Assembly (NCBI GenBank): GCA_945905925.1
Contig: CAMDQN010000019.1
Coordinates: forward strand, 1 to 63,887
Length of the DNA: 63,887 nt
Direction of reading: 5' to 3'
From: Singulisphaera sp. GP187
GTDB lineage: Bacteria; Planctomycetota; Planctomycetia; Gemmatales; Gemmataceae
The stretch's first letter is position 1; each line of letters opens with the position of its first letter. The notes beneath the pieces are model-generated. The model did no database searches. It was not told the origin of the DNA and worked only from the letters and a program-made list of their open reading frames with translations. Shown one piece after another: positions 25,124-34,162 of the stretch. A program made the position numbers and the translations under genes.

Positions 25124-26206
25124 ATGGTCCGGTCTTTGTTATTTCGGCGTGGTTTCACGCTGATCGAGTTGTTGGTGGTCATCGCGATTATCGCGATCCT
25201 GATTGGCTTACTGCTCCCGGCGGTGCAGAAGGTGCGCGAGGCCGCGGCACGCATGAAGTGCCAGAATAACCTCAAACAGATGGCGCTCGGGTTTCACAAC
25301 TACCACGACGCCAACAACGCCTTTCCGTCCGGTCGCACCGGTCCGGTCGGTTCGACATCCCAGGAGCGGCTCAGCGCTCACGTGTACATCACTCCGTTCC
25401 TCGAGCAGTCAAACCTCCAGAACCTGATCTTCACCATGCCGCAGACCTACGGGGCGACGACGTACACGTCCGTTCCGTTCCCGTGGGACAACAACTTCGA
25501 TCCGTGGGGGAGGGCGTTCCAGATGCCGAACATGCACTGCCCGTCGGACACGCCGCGGTACGACGCGCGCGGTGGGCGGACTGTGGAGATCGCGTCCACC
25601 AGTTACGCCGTCTGTTGGGGGGATTTCGTGACGGGGACCGGGTTGAACGGAGCGTACAAGCCGCGCGGCCCGTTCGGGTGGAACAGCAAGACCAAAGTGG
25701 CTGACATTACCGACGGCACCTCGAACTCGATCATGATGTCCGAGCGGACGTTTCGGATGGGCGCTCGGACGATCCTCGGGAACGCCGCCATCGGCGTCAC
25801 CAACGCCGCGACCAACCCAGCCGCGTGCCTGCTCACGGTGAACCGGGCGACCGGAGAGTACCTGCCCGGCACCCTCCTGAACGGGTACTACGCCGGGGTC
25901 CGGTGGAACGACGGGTCGGCTGAGTTCACTGGGTTTAACACGATTCTCCCGCCGAACAGTCCGACGTGCTACGCGGGCGGCGGCGCATCGCAAGCGGGGA
26001 GCAATTTCCCCGGCCTGTTCTCGGTCCAGAGTCGACACTCCGCCGGCGTCAACGCGTCCTTCGCCGACGGCTCGGTCCGGTTCATTTCCGAGACGATCAA
26101 CGCCGGCAACCAGGCCGCCCCCGAGCAAACGTCCGGCGCCAGCCCTTACGGCACCTGGGGCGCTCTCGGCACGATCAACGGTGGCGAGGTATTGGGGACT
26201 TACTAA
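25124..26206 (+). CDS. DUF1559 prepilin-like protein
   Basis: 360 aa. Type IV prepilin leader and helix: [36 protein letters not shown], followed by the family signatures [54 protein letters not shown] and the C-terminal [21 protein letters not shown]. These proteins are abundant in planctomycetes and are presumed to be exported by a type II-like system; their role is unknown. The start at 25124 is the Met directly before the basic leader. It is paired with the lipoprotein gene downstream, the usual arrangement. Confidence 0.93.
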   Translation: MVRSLLFRRGFTLIELLVVIAIIAILIGLLLPAVQKVREAAARMKCQNNLKQMALGFHNYHDANNAFPSGRTGPVGSTSQERLSAHVYITPFLEQSNLQNLIFTMPQTYGATTYTSVPFPWDNNFDPWGRAFQMPNMHCPSDTPRYDARGGRTVEIASTSYAVCWGDFVTGTGLNGAYKPRGPFGWNSKTKVADITDGTSNSIMMSERTFRMGARTILGNAAIGVTNAATNPAACLLTVNRATGEYLPGTLLNGYYAGVRWNDGSAEFTGFNTILPPNSPTCYAGGGASQAGSNFPGLFSVQSRHSAGVNASFADGSVRFISETINAGNQAAPEQTSGASPYGTWGALGTINGGEVLGTY

Positions 26207-26297
26207 CCCGGTCGTTCGACATCCGATGTGTTCGGCGGGACAACGATGTTAGCCCGCCGAACACTTGCTTTTCCCACCATTTGACGGAACTCCTGCT

Positions 26298-26762
26298 ATG
26301 CGTCCTCTACCCCGCGTCCACCGGGCCGTACTCGTTTTCCTCCTGTTCGGTCTCGTCACGATCGCCGGGTGTTCCGGTACTGGCGGCCGGCCCAAGGTCG
26401 TGAAGGCTGGCGGCCGAGTGTTGTACAAGGGTCAGCCGGTCGAAGGGGCAGTGGTGACGTTTACCAACGAGGGGGCCAACGCCTCGGCTTACGCCAAGAC
26501 CGGGCCGGACGGACGGTTCCTGCTCACTACCTTCGGGCACGAAGACGGCGCCATCCCCGGACCCCAGAAAGTGTCCGTGTCCAAAGTGGAAGTCACCGAG
26601 AAGGCGAAGCCCGACGTTGATTACAACGCGTCGTCGGCGATCCCTCCGACGCCGGAACAAAAACAATTGCTCCCCACCAAGTACGGTTCCCCTACCACGT
26701 CCGGGTTGGAGGTCGAGGTCAAAGTCGGGGACAAGAACGACTTCGTTTTGGAACTGAATTGA
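26298..26762 (+). CDS. Small lipoprotein paired with DUF1559 gene
   Basis: 154 aa. Lipoprotein signal peptide VFLLFGLVTIAGCSG with lipobox Cys, then a carboxypeptidase-regulatory-like / transthyretin-like fold: GRVLYKGQPVEGAVVTFTNEGANAS, AKTGPDGRFLLTTF, and a terminal EVEVKVGDKNDFVLELN. Such proteins regularly follow DUF1559 genes in planctomycetes, suggesting joint function at the cell surface. The start at 26298 is chosen to place the signal peptide at the N-terminus. Confidence 0.85.
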   Translation: MRPLPRVHRAVLVFLLFGLVTIAGCSGTGGRPKVVKAGGRVLYKGQPVEGAVVTFTNEGANASAYAKTGPDGRFLLTTFGHEDGAIPGPQKVSVSKVEVTEKAKPDVDYNASSAIPPTPEQKQLLPTKYGSPTTSGLEVEVKVGDKNDFVLELN

Positions 26763-26777
26763 CCCGGCACTTCGGGG

Positions 26778-28934
26778 CTACGGCGGCGAAGTGGCCCGGG
26801 CTGCCTGAAGATGCACCCCGACGATGTAGCCCGCTCGAAGGAATTCGACCGCGGGTTGTTTCCCAGCGAACGGATCAATCAACTCTGCCAAACCGCTGTC
26901 CCGCAGAAGTGCGAAGACCTCGGCGGCGTGGTCCCCTTGAGACCCGCGGCGCACGCCAGCCTCGGCGGCGCTCACGAGCAGCGCCTCGTACTCCCGCAGC
27001 AGACCGACCAGGCCGCGGTCCGCGTCCGCGCCGTCGACGGCGGGCGGGTCGTCTTCGTCGCCCATCGTGGTTGGGATGCGGTCTTTGCCGAACTTCGTCC
27101 GGAGCTTCTCCAATAATCCCTCGTTCTTCGATTCGATGAACTTGCGGTCGAATCCTGGGCAGAACACCCGGTGATTGCGAAGGTTCCCGTCGCCGAGCAG
27201 CGACAGTGGTTCGAGACTCGTGCCGTGCGGACCGGCAACGAGCCTCGCGACGACGTGTGTGAGTTTGTCGATCGGAGGGCGGACTGCTTCGAGGAATTCG
27301 ACGCTCGATTCGTTGACGCCGTTCCACGGCACCGTCAGCACGACTTCGCGGCCCGCGGCGTCCGCGACCGGCCAGCAGAAGCACTGCCGGAGTTCGTCGA
27401 ACACGCGGTTGCCCCACGCCGCGGGCTTAAGCACAACGACGCGTTCCATCGGGCGGATCTCGGCCAGGCCAATCGGGTAGGTGTTCGCGGAGTGCGCGCC
27501 GAGTGCGCCCCAGTCGTCGAACACGCGGTCGCCGAAGTCGATCTTCGATGGCGTGATTTGTTCGAGCATTTCCGCGATGCTCTCCTTGCCTGCCGAGAGC
27601 CGACCCGCGGGATTAACGCGAGCGGCCCGGAGATGCACGAGCGCGCGGCACAGGTTCTCGGCCGGACCGCAGTTCCAGAGCGTTTCCGTGCGATAGGCGC
27701 CGTCCGCGGTGAATTGACCCGGTGTGGTGACGGGTCGGCTTGCGGTCCACGTTAAGAACCGTTTGTGGCCCAAATCCCAGAACAATGCCGTGACGCCTTC
27801 GAACCCGGACGCGGTTTGCCACGGGTGTGCCCCGACCCCGGCAAGTGTGAGGTCGCCGGCGAGGTCGTACTCTGTGCGTGGCTTCCCCGCGAGCCGCGCG
27901 GACGGTGTGTCACCGTCAGCGAGCAGCGCGCGGGCGAGAGCGTCCGCGGCGTTGAGTCGGCCGAACAGCCGCGACGTTTCCGCGGCGGCGTTGCGGTCGA
28001 GCGCGAGTTGCACATCGTCGGCGATTGAGCGCACGAGGCGCGCGAGTCGTGGAAGTACAACCGCGGTGGCCGAAACCGACAGCGTGAACAGGTGCTGTGC
28101 GGTGCGGTTGGAGAGGTGAGCAAGCCCGGTGGTGACCATCGCGGCGAACAACTGGCGGGCCGATTCGAGAACCTGCGCGCGAGTGACCGGTGTTCCGGTC
28201 GGTCCAGCCGCGGCAGTCGCTTCGGCTCGTTCGATAACCTTTCCGCGCTTGAGTTGGAACGCAAGAACCGCGATCGCGACCCATCGCGCGGAATGCGCAC
28301 GTGGGGCCGTGGTCTTGATGCTGTCGAGCAGTTCCGCGGCTTTTCCGCCTGAACCCGCGAACAGCCGCGATTCCACTCCGTGTTTGACGAGCCGAATGAC
28401 CAACCCGGCATGCGTCTCAATCTCGACCTCCGGCGCCGGGTAGACAACCGCGAGCGCGTCGCGCAGCGCGGTCTTCCCGGCCCACTTCCGCAGATCATCG
28501 AGCGTGAGCGCGAATACCGCGTCCGCGAGCGCCTCACCCGGCGATGGTCCGGTTGTGGCGAGCGGGGGGCGTAAGCCCCCTGTTGGGTCTGTTGGGGCGA
28601 CAGCCTCAGATTCAACAGAGGGCTGACGCCCCCCGCTCGCCTCAACACCAGCCCACGTGTCGCGGAGGTAGATCGTCGCGGCGAGGATCTGGCGCGTGAC
28701 GCCGGTGGCCTTCGTGGTATCGGTGGCTTTCGTGGGTCCGTCGGGCGGCATGGTCACGGCCCAGTCCGGTCCGCGCACGATCATCGCCGCGTCGGTCTCT
28801 TCGTGCGTGACGCCGCTAGCCTCCAGGTCTTTGCGCGCGCGTCGAACTAGGCCCACATTCGCGAGCGCGGTTAACCCGCCCTCGTCGAACGAGGCGAGAA
28901 TGCGCTTCAGTTTGTCGCGGTCTTCGGGTCGCAT
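26778..28934 (-). CDS. SWIM-family-like protein with lost zinc ligands (YehQ-like)
   Basis: 718 aa, last gene of the DUF4132/MoxR/DUF5682/vWA operon, in the place of the SWIM-finger protein (E. coli YehQ). The N-terminal region (LANVGLVRRARKDLE ... GPTKATDTTKATGVTRQIL) follows the layout of that domain, but CxC...CxH is DxT...TxQ here (Asp72, Thr74, Thr80, Gln82), so zinc binding seems lost. Residues 99-127 (GGRQPSVESE...GGLRPPLATT) are the in-frame translation of an inverted repeat. The rest is a long alpha/beta region with no catalytic motif I recognise. It converges on the lipoprotein gene (15-bp gap). Confidence 0.7.
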   Translation of the reverse strand: MRPEDRDKLKRILASFDEGGLTALANVGLVRRARKDLEASGVTHEETDAAMIVRGPDWAVTMPPDGPTKATDTTKATGVTRQILAATIYLRDTWAGVEASGGRQPSVESEAVAPTDPTGGLRPPLATTGPSPGEALADAVFALTLDDLRKWAGKTALRDALAVVYPAPEVEIETHAGLVIRLVKHGVESRLFAGSGGKAAELLDSIKTTAPRAHSARWVAIAVLAFQLKRGKVIERAEATAAAGPTGTPVTRAQVLESARQLFAAMVTTGLAHLSNRTAQHLFTLSVSATAVVLPRLARLVRSIADDVQLALDRNAAAETSRLFGRLNAADALARALLADGDTPSARLAGKPRTEYDLAGDLTLAGVGAHPWQTASGFEGVTALFWDLGHKRFLTWTASRPVTTPGQFTADGAYRTETLWNCGPAENLCRALVHLRAARVNPAGRLSAGKESIAEMLEQITPSKIDFGDRVFDDWGALGAHSANTYPIGLAEIRPMERVVVLKPAAWGNRVFDELRQCFCWPVADAAGREVVLTVPWNGVNESSVEFLEAVRPPIDKLTHVVARLVAGPHGTSLEPLSLLGDGNLRNHRVFCPGFDRKFIESKNEGLLEKLRTKFGKDRIPTTMGDEDDPPAVDGADADRGLVGLLREYEALLVSAAEAGVRRGSQGDHAAEVFALLRDSGLAELIDPFAGKQPAVEFLRAGYIVGVHLQAARATSPP
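28557..28641. repeat. Inverted repeat (family b) inside a coding sequence
   Basis: Arms 28557-28585 (starting ggcgagcggggggcgtaagc) and 28613-28641 match at 27 of 29 positions. The same arms are intergenic at 52243-52346 and occur singly at 1639-1667 and in the ung gene. Here the element sits within the 718-codon gene and keeps the frame open, encoding about 28 extra residues between the finger-like region and the rest of the protein. Confidence 0.9.
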
Positions 28935-28950
28935 CGGTAACGCGGGGTCT

Positions 28951-29035
28951 CTTGTAGGTCGGGTCGTGTCTTCGAGGCCCGACGTGCATCTGATCGCAGA
29001 ACGTCGGGCCTCGAAGACTCGACCCGACCTACGAA
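28951..29035. repeat. Inverted repeat between vWA and SWIM-like genes
   Basis: The left arm 28952-28985 (ttgtaggtcgggtcgtgtct...) and right arm 29001-29035 pair with one mismatch and a 1-nt gap; the loop is 15 nt. The right end lies 4 nt from the stop of the vWA gene. It occupies nearly all of the 105-bp gap. Confidence 0.9.
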
Positions 29036-29039
29036 TTGG

Positions 29040-30182
29040 TCACGCCGAGTCCATCACGGCGGCGAGCCAGTGGGCCAACTGTTCCGGCGTGAGAGCCGCG
29101 ATCTCCATGCCCTCGTTCGCCAGCGCCCCGGCCGTTTGCTGATCGTAAAACGGCGCCGCGTTGCCGTCGAGCGCCGCCAGACCGAGCAACTTCACGCCAG
29201 CACCGCGGAGTCGCTTCACGGCCGACACCAACTCTCGCGGGTCGGCGCCTTCGCAGAAGTCCGTCACCAACACCAGAATCGTTCGCTTTGGCACATCGAC
29301 GAGTTGCTCGCAGTACCGCACGGCCCGGCCAATATCGGTTCCGCCACCGAGTTGCACCGACATCAGCACTTCGACCGGATCCGATGCGTACTCACTCAAA
29401 TCGACGATGCTCGTGTCGAACACGACCAGTTTGACGCGCACCGCCGGGAGTGCGGCCAAGATGCCCGCCATCACCGCGGAGTGAATCACGCTGTCTGTCA
29501 TCGAGCCGGACTGATCGACGCACAGGATCACTTCCCACGGCAGGTGACGGCGCACGCGGTTGAAGAACTGCGGGTTTTCCACCACGAGTTTCTGGCGATT
29601 CGGATCCCAGTTCTTGAGATTTCGGCGGATGGTGTTGCGGGCGTCGAAGTTCTTCGCGACCTTGTGGTGGCTCCGCCTGAAGCGGTTCAGCCGACCGGTG
29701 AGCGCGCCGAGAACTTCGCGCTCCAGCTTCCGCTTCACCTCTTCGACAACGCGCGCGATCAATCGCCGGACCTCGGCCAGCACCGGCCCCTTCATCTGCC
29801 CCTTGAGCGAGAGTACGGCCGCGAGCAGTTCCGCCGACGGCTCCAGCCTCGCGAGTGTCGCGGGGTCTTGGATGATCTCGGTCATGCCGTAGCGGTCGAG
29901 GGCGTGCTTAACGATGCGCTCGCAGGTTTGTTGCGGGAAGAGTTCCCGCACCTCGGCGAGCCACCGCGGGACGTTGAGTTGCGATGCGTCGAGCGAACCG
30001 GGGCCGAGTTTGCCGGTCTGCCGCACGCCGCGACCCCGGTACTCGCGGGAGTACAGCGATTCGAGGGCGTCGGCCATCTTCTGCTGTCCGCTCGAGAGGC
30101 AGTCTGGCATCTTGTTCTGGGCGAACTTGCCCAGCACGAGCCGCCACCGGGCGAGAACCGCCTTCTGCGCTGGATTACTCAC
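29040..30182 (-). CDS. vWA-domain protein of the MoxR/DUF5682 operon (YehP-like)
   Basis: 380 aa, no signal peptide, so cytoplasmic. A helical N-terminal region (1-190) contains RRSHHKVAKNFDARNTIRRNLKNW. The vWA domain follows with a complete MIDAS: DQSGSM (223-228), GGGTDIGRAV, and TDFCEGAD. Such CoxE/YehP-type proteins are metal-binding partners of MoxR AAA+ ATPases. The start is GTG at 30182 with a GGGG ribosome site; it is the third-to-last step of a one-direction operon. Confidence 0.88.
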   Translation of the reverse strand: MSNPAQKAVLARWRLVLGKFAQNKMPDCLSSGQQKMADALESLYSREYRGRGVRQTGKLGPGSLDASQLNVPRWLAEVRELFPQQTCERIVKHALDRYGMTEIIQDPATLARLEPSAELLAAVLSLKGQMKGPVLAEVRRLIARVVEEVKRKLEREVLGALTGRLNRFRRSHHKVAKNFDARNTIRRNLKNWDPNRQKLVVENPQFFNRVRRHLPWEVILCVDQSGSMTDSVIHSAVMAGILAALPAVRVKLVVFDTSIVDLSEYASDPVEVLMSVQLGGGTDIGRAVRYCEQLVDVPKRTILVLVTDFCEGADPRELVSAVKRLRGAGVKLLGLAALDGNAAPFYDQQTAGALANEGMEIAALTPEQLAHWLAAVMDSA

Positions 30183-30221
30183 GACACACCCCGCAAGAAA
30201 CGCTTCAAATAGAGAAGAGAT

Positions 30222-30357
30222 TTAACCACAGAGTCACAGAGGACACAGAGAGCAAAGACAAATACCGAGAAAGGCAGAAGACTGAGTTCAAAACACTGCA
30301 TTCTCTCTTCTCTCGGCCTTTTGTCAGCCTCTGTGTCTTCTGTGACTCTGTGGTTAA
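30222..30357. repeat. Inverted repeat supplying the DUF5682 stop (ccacagag... family)
   Basis: Arms 30222-30250 (ttaaccacagagtcacagag...) and 30329-30357 match at 28 of 29 positions. The TAA stop of the DUF5682 gene (30354-30356, read on the minus strand) is the outer end of the right arm. The wording of this arm (translating as NHRVTEDTE / LLSVSSVTLWL) is one I remember from spurious frames in many unrelated bacterial genomes; that is recollection, not checked here. Confidence 0.9.
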
Positions 30358-32873
30358 TCCCTCTTCGGTTTTCTCTCTTTCGCTTGTTCGACCAGCCCGT
30401 CGGCGGCGAGCGACTCTCGCACCAGTCGCGTTACTTCGACCGCGAGCAGCGCGTCCTTTTCGGATAGGTCGTACCGGACGAGGCCGGTCAGCTCCGAGCC
30501 ATGCATGCCCGCGACCGCATCGGCGACTCTGGCGATTTCGCGCGGTGTCAGGTCCGCGAACGCGAGCCGCAGTTCGGGCAGTACGTTCAGGAACGACTCG
30601 TCGTCCCAGCCGCCGAACTGGGCGTCGATCGCTTCGACCACGCCGACCACCTGCCACGCCACTTCGCGCGCCGTCGCGAGCAACCCGCGAACGAACCCGG
30701 CCCCGCGTTTCGGGTCGGCCGATGTGCCGCTGAGGAACCCCATCGCTAAGCCCACGAGTTCCGACTCGGGTAAACGACCTTCCCCGTAGAGGATGCCCGC
30801 GGCGGCACCGATAACGGCCGTTTGTCCACGGTCCGGCGGGGAGTTGATAATCGTGCGCAACGCGAGGTGCAGCAACGCGGGATCGAACTGCGTCTCGCCG
30901 CTCAGCGTCTCTCGCAATGATTGCAGTGCGCGAACACCGGGATCGACCAGTTCGGTCGGGCAGTTCACGAGGTCGGCCGCGAGGTAGCACGCCCGCTGAT
31001 ACGCGGTCAGCGCGAGATCGGGAAGCGTCGTCAGGTGCGTGGCTTCCAACGGTTCGCGCGAGCGGCCTAACAATTCGAGTTGCGTTAAGCCCGCGACGAG
31101 CGACACGAACGAAGGGTCTTCGGCCGCGAACTTCGAGACCAGGTTCGTCATCGCCGCGGCGTGGCGGTGCAACCCGAGCCGACACGCTTTCACCAGCGTG
31201 CCAACGGCTTCCGCCGTGTTCCGTCCGAGTCCGCCGGCTTCGAGTTGCGCGGCTTCTTCGCGCAACTTCGACCCGGCCGCTTCTTCCACCGTGGGGCCGT
31301 ACACCGAGGCTTCGACGAGCGAACTCTCGACTCCCGGCGCCCAACGAACCTGCCAGTGTTCTTGCATCAATTCAAGGCCCGTACCCGCGACGAAATCCGG
31401 GCCGCCTTCGTAGCTGCCGTACTCCGAACCGAGCAGGTCGAGCCGGTGCAACAGCCGGCTGATGCCGCGGTGGCGAGCGTCGCGGTACAGGTCGAGCGCG
31501 AGTTCCTTCCGCTCGGCGGTATCGACGGGAAGTTTCAGCCGGCGCGCCTCGCGGTAGAAGTCGTCCACGATGGGCGGCACGCCGGCGGCTTTCGGAACCT
31601 GACCGACGCGATTGCCCGCCAGCACCTCACCGACCAACCGCAGGAGCGGCACGCCGTCGGTGACGGTTTCGCCCTTGATGAAACAACTGCGCATGCCGTC
31701 GAGAACGTCGTCGCGTGTCGGCCACGGGTGTCCGCGGAACGCGGCGAGTTCGCGGCTCATGCGCACCGCGGCGGCCGCGTCGGGTGTTGTCACGGCTGGG
31801 TTGAAGCCGCGAAGTCGCGTGAGTCTGCTCACTTCAACCGCGATGTCCGCGGCGGCGTGCGTTCGCACTTCGCTCAAGCGGTTCGGATCGGGTGCGGTTT
31901 CGCTCGCGTGCCAGAGCCGGTCGTAGAACGCGGGCTGCGGCATTCCGGACGCGTAGCCCGCGAGCGCGTCGAGTTGGTCGAAGCTGTACCGCATGAGCCA
32001 AGCGCCCGCCTCGTCGTCGGTCAACTCGACAACAGGCGGGCGCGTCGCGCCGCTTGCGACGAGATCGGGCAACGCGACCGAGTGGAACCCACCTGTGACC
32101 ACGAGAACCGGTCCTTTGATCTTCGCGCCCGCAAGTCGCGTCAACTCCTCGTTGATCGCTGCGGCCATGCACAGTTCGCGTGCGTTCGTGCCGTCGGCTT
32201 CCAGTTCTTCGGGCCGGTAGCTGAATCGCGCCATCGCGCAATAAGCCGCGACCTGATCGATGAGGCGGTCGGTGTCCGCTGAATCCCACTGCGTCTCGAA
32301 CAGGTGATCCCAGGCCTCGTTGAAGTCGCGGCAACCGAGCCGGCGGGCGAGTTCGCGCACGTATTCGCTGTGCGAGAGATGGCTATCGGCCGCGAGCGAA
32401 TCGACGCGCACCGTCGGTTGCTCGGCCTCCGGCTTGCGGTGGCGCAGCAGTACCATTTCGGCGTATTCGAGGTCAATGAACCGCAGATTCGCCTTCGCGG
32501 CGTGCCCGGCGCGGAGCGCGACGAGTTCCGGCGAGTAATCGCAGAACGGGTAGTACGCCGCGAACCGCCTGGGGCCGAGCGCGCCGGGGTCCCCCATCCG
32601 GCCCTTCTTGTCCGCGAACGTGGTGTACAGCGCGAACGGGCACACCGCGCCGGGGTCGAGCAGGAGGTCAATTTTCGACGTAAACGAACTCGGCCCTTCC
32701 ACGAGAACTGCCGCTGGCTTGCGGGCAATGATCCACCGACGGAGGTGCGCGGCGCACGCCGGCGAATGGTGCCGGATGGGGAAGTACGTGACGCGACCCG
32801 TCCGCATCTTCTGCGGCAACGAGGCAACGAACTCGGCCGGATCGGGCGATTCGGGTAATGACGAACTGGTCAT
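30354..32873 (-). CDS. DUF5682 family protein (YehM-like)
   Basis: 839 aa. Starts MTSSSLPESPDPAEFVASLP and carries the family motifs VTYFPIRHHSPACAAHLRRWI, VLVEGPSSFTSKI, GHAAKANLRFIDLEYAEM, GPVLVVTGGFHSVALP. The N-terminal half resembles the TraB/ChaN-like fold (the RHHSP and GGFHS histidines are candidates for a metal or catalytic site). The C-terminal half is helical. It starts within the stop of the MoxR ATPase gene (ATGA), so the two products are made together. The stop codon is provided by the inverted repeat at its 3' end. Confidence 0.88.
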   Translation of the reverse strand: MTSSSLPESPDPAEFVASLPQKMRTGRVTYFPIRHHSPACAAHLRRWIIARKPAAVLVEGPSSFTSKIDLLLDPGAVCPFALYTTFADKKGRMGDPGALGPRRFAAYYPFCDYSPELVALRAGHAAKANLRFIDLEYAEMVLLRHRKPEAEQPTVRVDSLAADSHLSHSEYVRELARRLGCRDFNEAWDHLFETQWDSADTDRLIDQVAAYCAMARFSYRPEELEADGTNARELCMAAAINEELTRLAGAKIKGPVLVVTGGFHSVALPDLVASGATRPPVVELTDDEAGAWLMRYSFDQLDALAGYASGMPQPAFYDRLWHASETAPDPNRLSEVRTHAAADIAVEVSRLTRLRGFNPAVTTPDAAAAVRMSRELAAFRGHPWPTRDDVLDGMRSCFIKGETVTDGVPLLRLVGEVLAGNRVGQVPKAAGVPPIVDDFYREARRLKLPVDTAERKELALDLYRDARHRGISRLLHRLDLLGSEYGSYEGGPDFVAGTGLELMQEHWQVRWAPGVESSLVEASVYGPTVEEAAGSKLREEAAQLEAGGLGRNTAEAVGTLVKACRLGLHRHAAAMTNLVSKFAAEDPSFVSLVAGLTQLELLGRSREPLEATHLTTLPDLALTAYQRACYLAADLVNCPTELVDPGVRALQSLRETLSGETQFDPALLHLALRTIINSPPDRGQTAVIGAAAGILYGEGRLPESELVGLAMGFLSGTSADPKRGAGFVRGLLATAREVAWQVVGVVEAIDAQFGGWDDESFLNVLPELRLAFADLTPREIARVADAVAGMHGSELTGLVRYDLSEKDALLAVEVTRLVRESLAADGLVEQAKERKPKRD

Positions 32874-34042
32874 TGGCCCAGAACCCCGCGGCCGTCGTAG
32901 AAGGACTTCCAGTTCGGGTCTTTCTTCGCGCGGACCTTCACGACTACCTCGAAATACTGCTTCACCTTCTTGGCGTCCTCGACCGAATCCTTCAGCACCG
33001 TGCCGACGAGCTGCCGGGCGAGGTGTTGGCCCTGAACAGTTCCGTCGCCGAAGTACGCGGCATCCAGTCCGGCCGCGAATGCGACCGACACCGCCTCCGC
33101 AGTGCTCATCGTCGCGTTCGGCCGCTCCACAGCCGTGCCTTCTTCGGTCTTGCCCTTTCGCAAGTCGAGGAATGTCGTCACGAGTACGTCGATAACGTTG
33201 TCGGGAATGGTGGCGACCGCGCCAGCGTGGTACAGCATCTCGCCGGCTTGCTTGGCCACGAGTTCCAACTCGAACTTCTTCTCCGCGATCGGCGGCACCG
33301 TCTCGAAGTTGAACCGCCGCTTGAGCGCGGCCGACATCTCGTGAACGCCGCGGTCGCGCGTGTTCGCGGTCGCGATGATGTTGAACCCCGGGCGCGCGTA
33401 CACCGCGTTCCCTTCGCCCTTCAGTTCGGGAATGTACAGTACCTTGTCGCTCAACATGCTGATGAGCGTGTCCTGAATTTCCGGCGGGCAGCGGGTGATT
33501 TCCTCGAACCGCACAATGTGCCCGCGACTCATCCCGTAGAAGAGCGGAGCGGGTACGAGCGCGTTCGGCGTCGGCCCTTCGGCTAGCAGTATCGCGTAGT
33601 TCCACGAATACTTGATCTGGTCTTCGGTCGTGCCGGCTGTGCCCTGCACGGTGAGCGCGCTCGTGCCAGATATCGCGGCAGTGAGTAGCTCCGAGAGCAT
33701 CGACTTCGCGGTGCCGGGTTCACCGACGAGGAGCAGTCCGCGATTGCTCATCAGCGTGACGATCGCGCGATCAATCATCGCGTCGTCACCGTGGAACTTC
33801 CGTGTAATCGCGGTGTCGGTGGAAGGCGCGGCAGCGGCCGGTTTCTTTCCTTTCGCGGCTTTGGGCGAGGCGGCGGAGGGCGTGCCCTCTGAGCCGACGA
33901 TGAAGGTGCGGACCGCTCGCGGGCTGAGCTTCCAGCCCGGCGGCTTCGCGGCCGTATCGGAAGCCGCGAGCGCGGCGAGTTCTGCCGCGAACTGCATTTC
34001 GGCCGGTTCGCGGAGCATCGGTTGCGGGTCGTTCTTGGGCAT
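32870..34042 (-). CDS. MoxR-type AAA+ ATPase (YehL-like)
   Basis: 390 aa. A Pro/Ala/Lys-rich linker (50-78) precedes the AAA+ core: Walker A GEPGTAKS (107-114), HIVRFEEITRCP in the Walker B position, NIIATANTRDRG (sensor 1 with Asn), and SAALKRRFNFETVPP. Here the Walker B motif reads RFEEI, with Glu in the usual Asp place, as in several MoxR-like ATPases that act as chaperone-like remodelers with vWA proteins. The start at 34042 is chosen because upstream codons fall in the neighbouring repeat. Overlaps the DUF5682 start by 4 nt. Confidence 0.9.
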   Translation of the reverse strand: MPKNDPQPMLREPAEMQFAAELAALAASDTAAKPPGWKLSPRAVRTFIVGSEGTPSAASPKAAKGKKPAAAAPSTDTAITRKFHGDDAMIDRAIVTLMSNRGLLLVGEPGTAKSMLSELLTAAISGTSALTVQGTAGTTEDQIKYSWNYAILLAEGPTPNALVPAPLFYGMSRGHIVRFEEITRCPPEIQDTLISMLSDKVLYIPELKGEGNAVYARPGFNIIATANTRDRGVHEMSAALKRRFNFETVPPIAEKKFELELVAKQAGEMLYHAGAVATIPDNVIDVLVTTFLDLRKGKTEEGTAVERPNATMSTAEAVSVAFAAGLDAAYFGDGTVQGQHLARQLVGTVLKDSVEDAKKVKQYFEVVVKVRAKKDPNWKSFYDGRGVLGQ

Positions 34043-34069
34043 AATGGTCTCGCGGTTGAACGGCCAAGA

Positions 34070-34150
34070 CCCCCTCCCCAACCTCCCCTAAGAAGGGAGG
34101 GGCAAGAGTCTGAAGCCCCCTCCCTTCTTAGGGGAGGGGTTGGGGAGGGG
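34070..34150. repeat. Inverted repeat of C-rich/G-rich arms
   Basis: The left arm 34070-34103 (cccctccccaacctcccct...) and right arm 34116-34150 (...ggggttggggagggg) pair with a 1-nt gap around a 12-nt loop. It occupies most of the gap between the DUF4132 stop (34163) and the MoxR gene start. The G-rich strand (three or four G-runs) might also form a quadruplex. Confidence 0.88.
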
Positions 34151-34162
34151 TTTCTTCAGACC

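Noticed and set aside
30205-31344. A 379-codon minus-strand frame ending in LLSVSSVTLWLNLF
   Set aside because: Out of frame with DUF5682; its end is the translation of an inverted repeat arm, and its body is Arg/Ser/Gly-rich noise.
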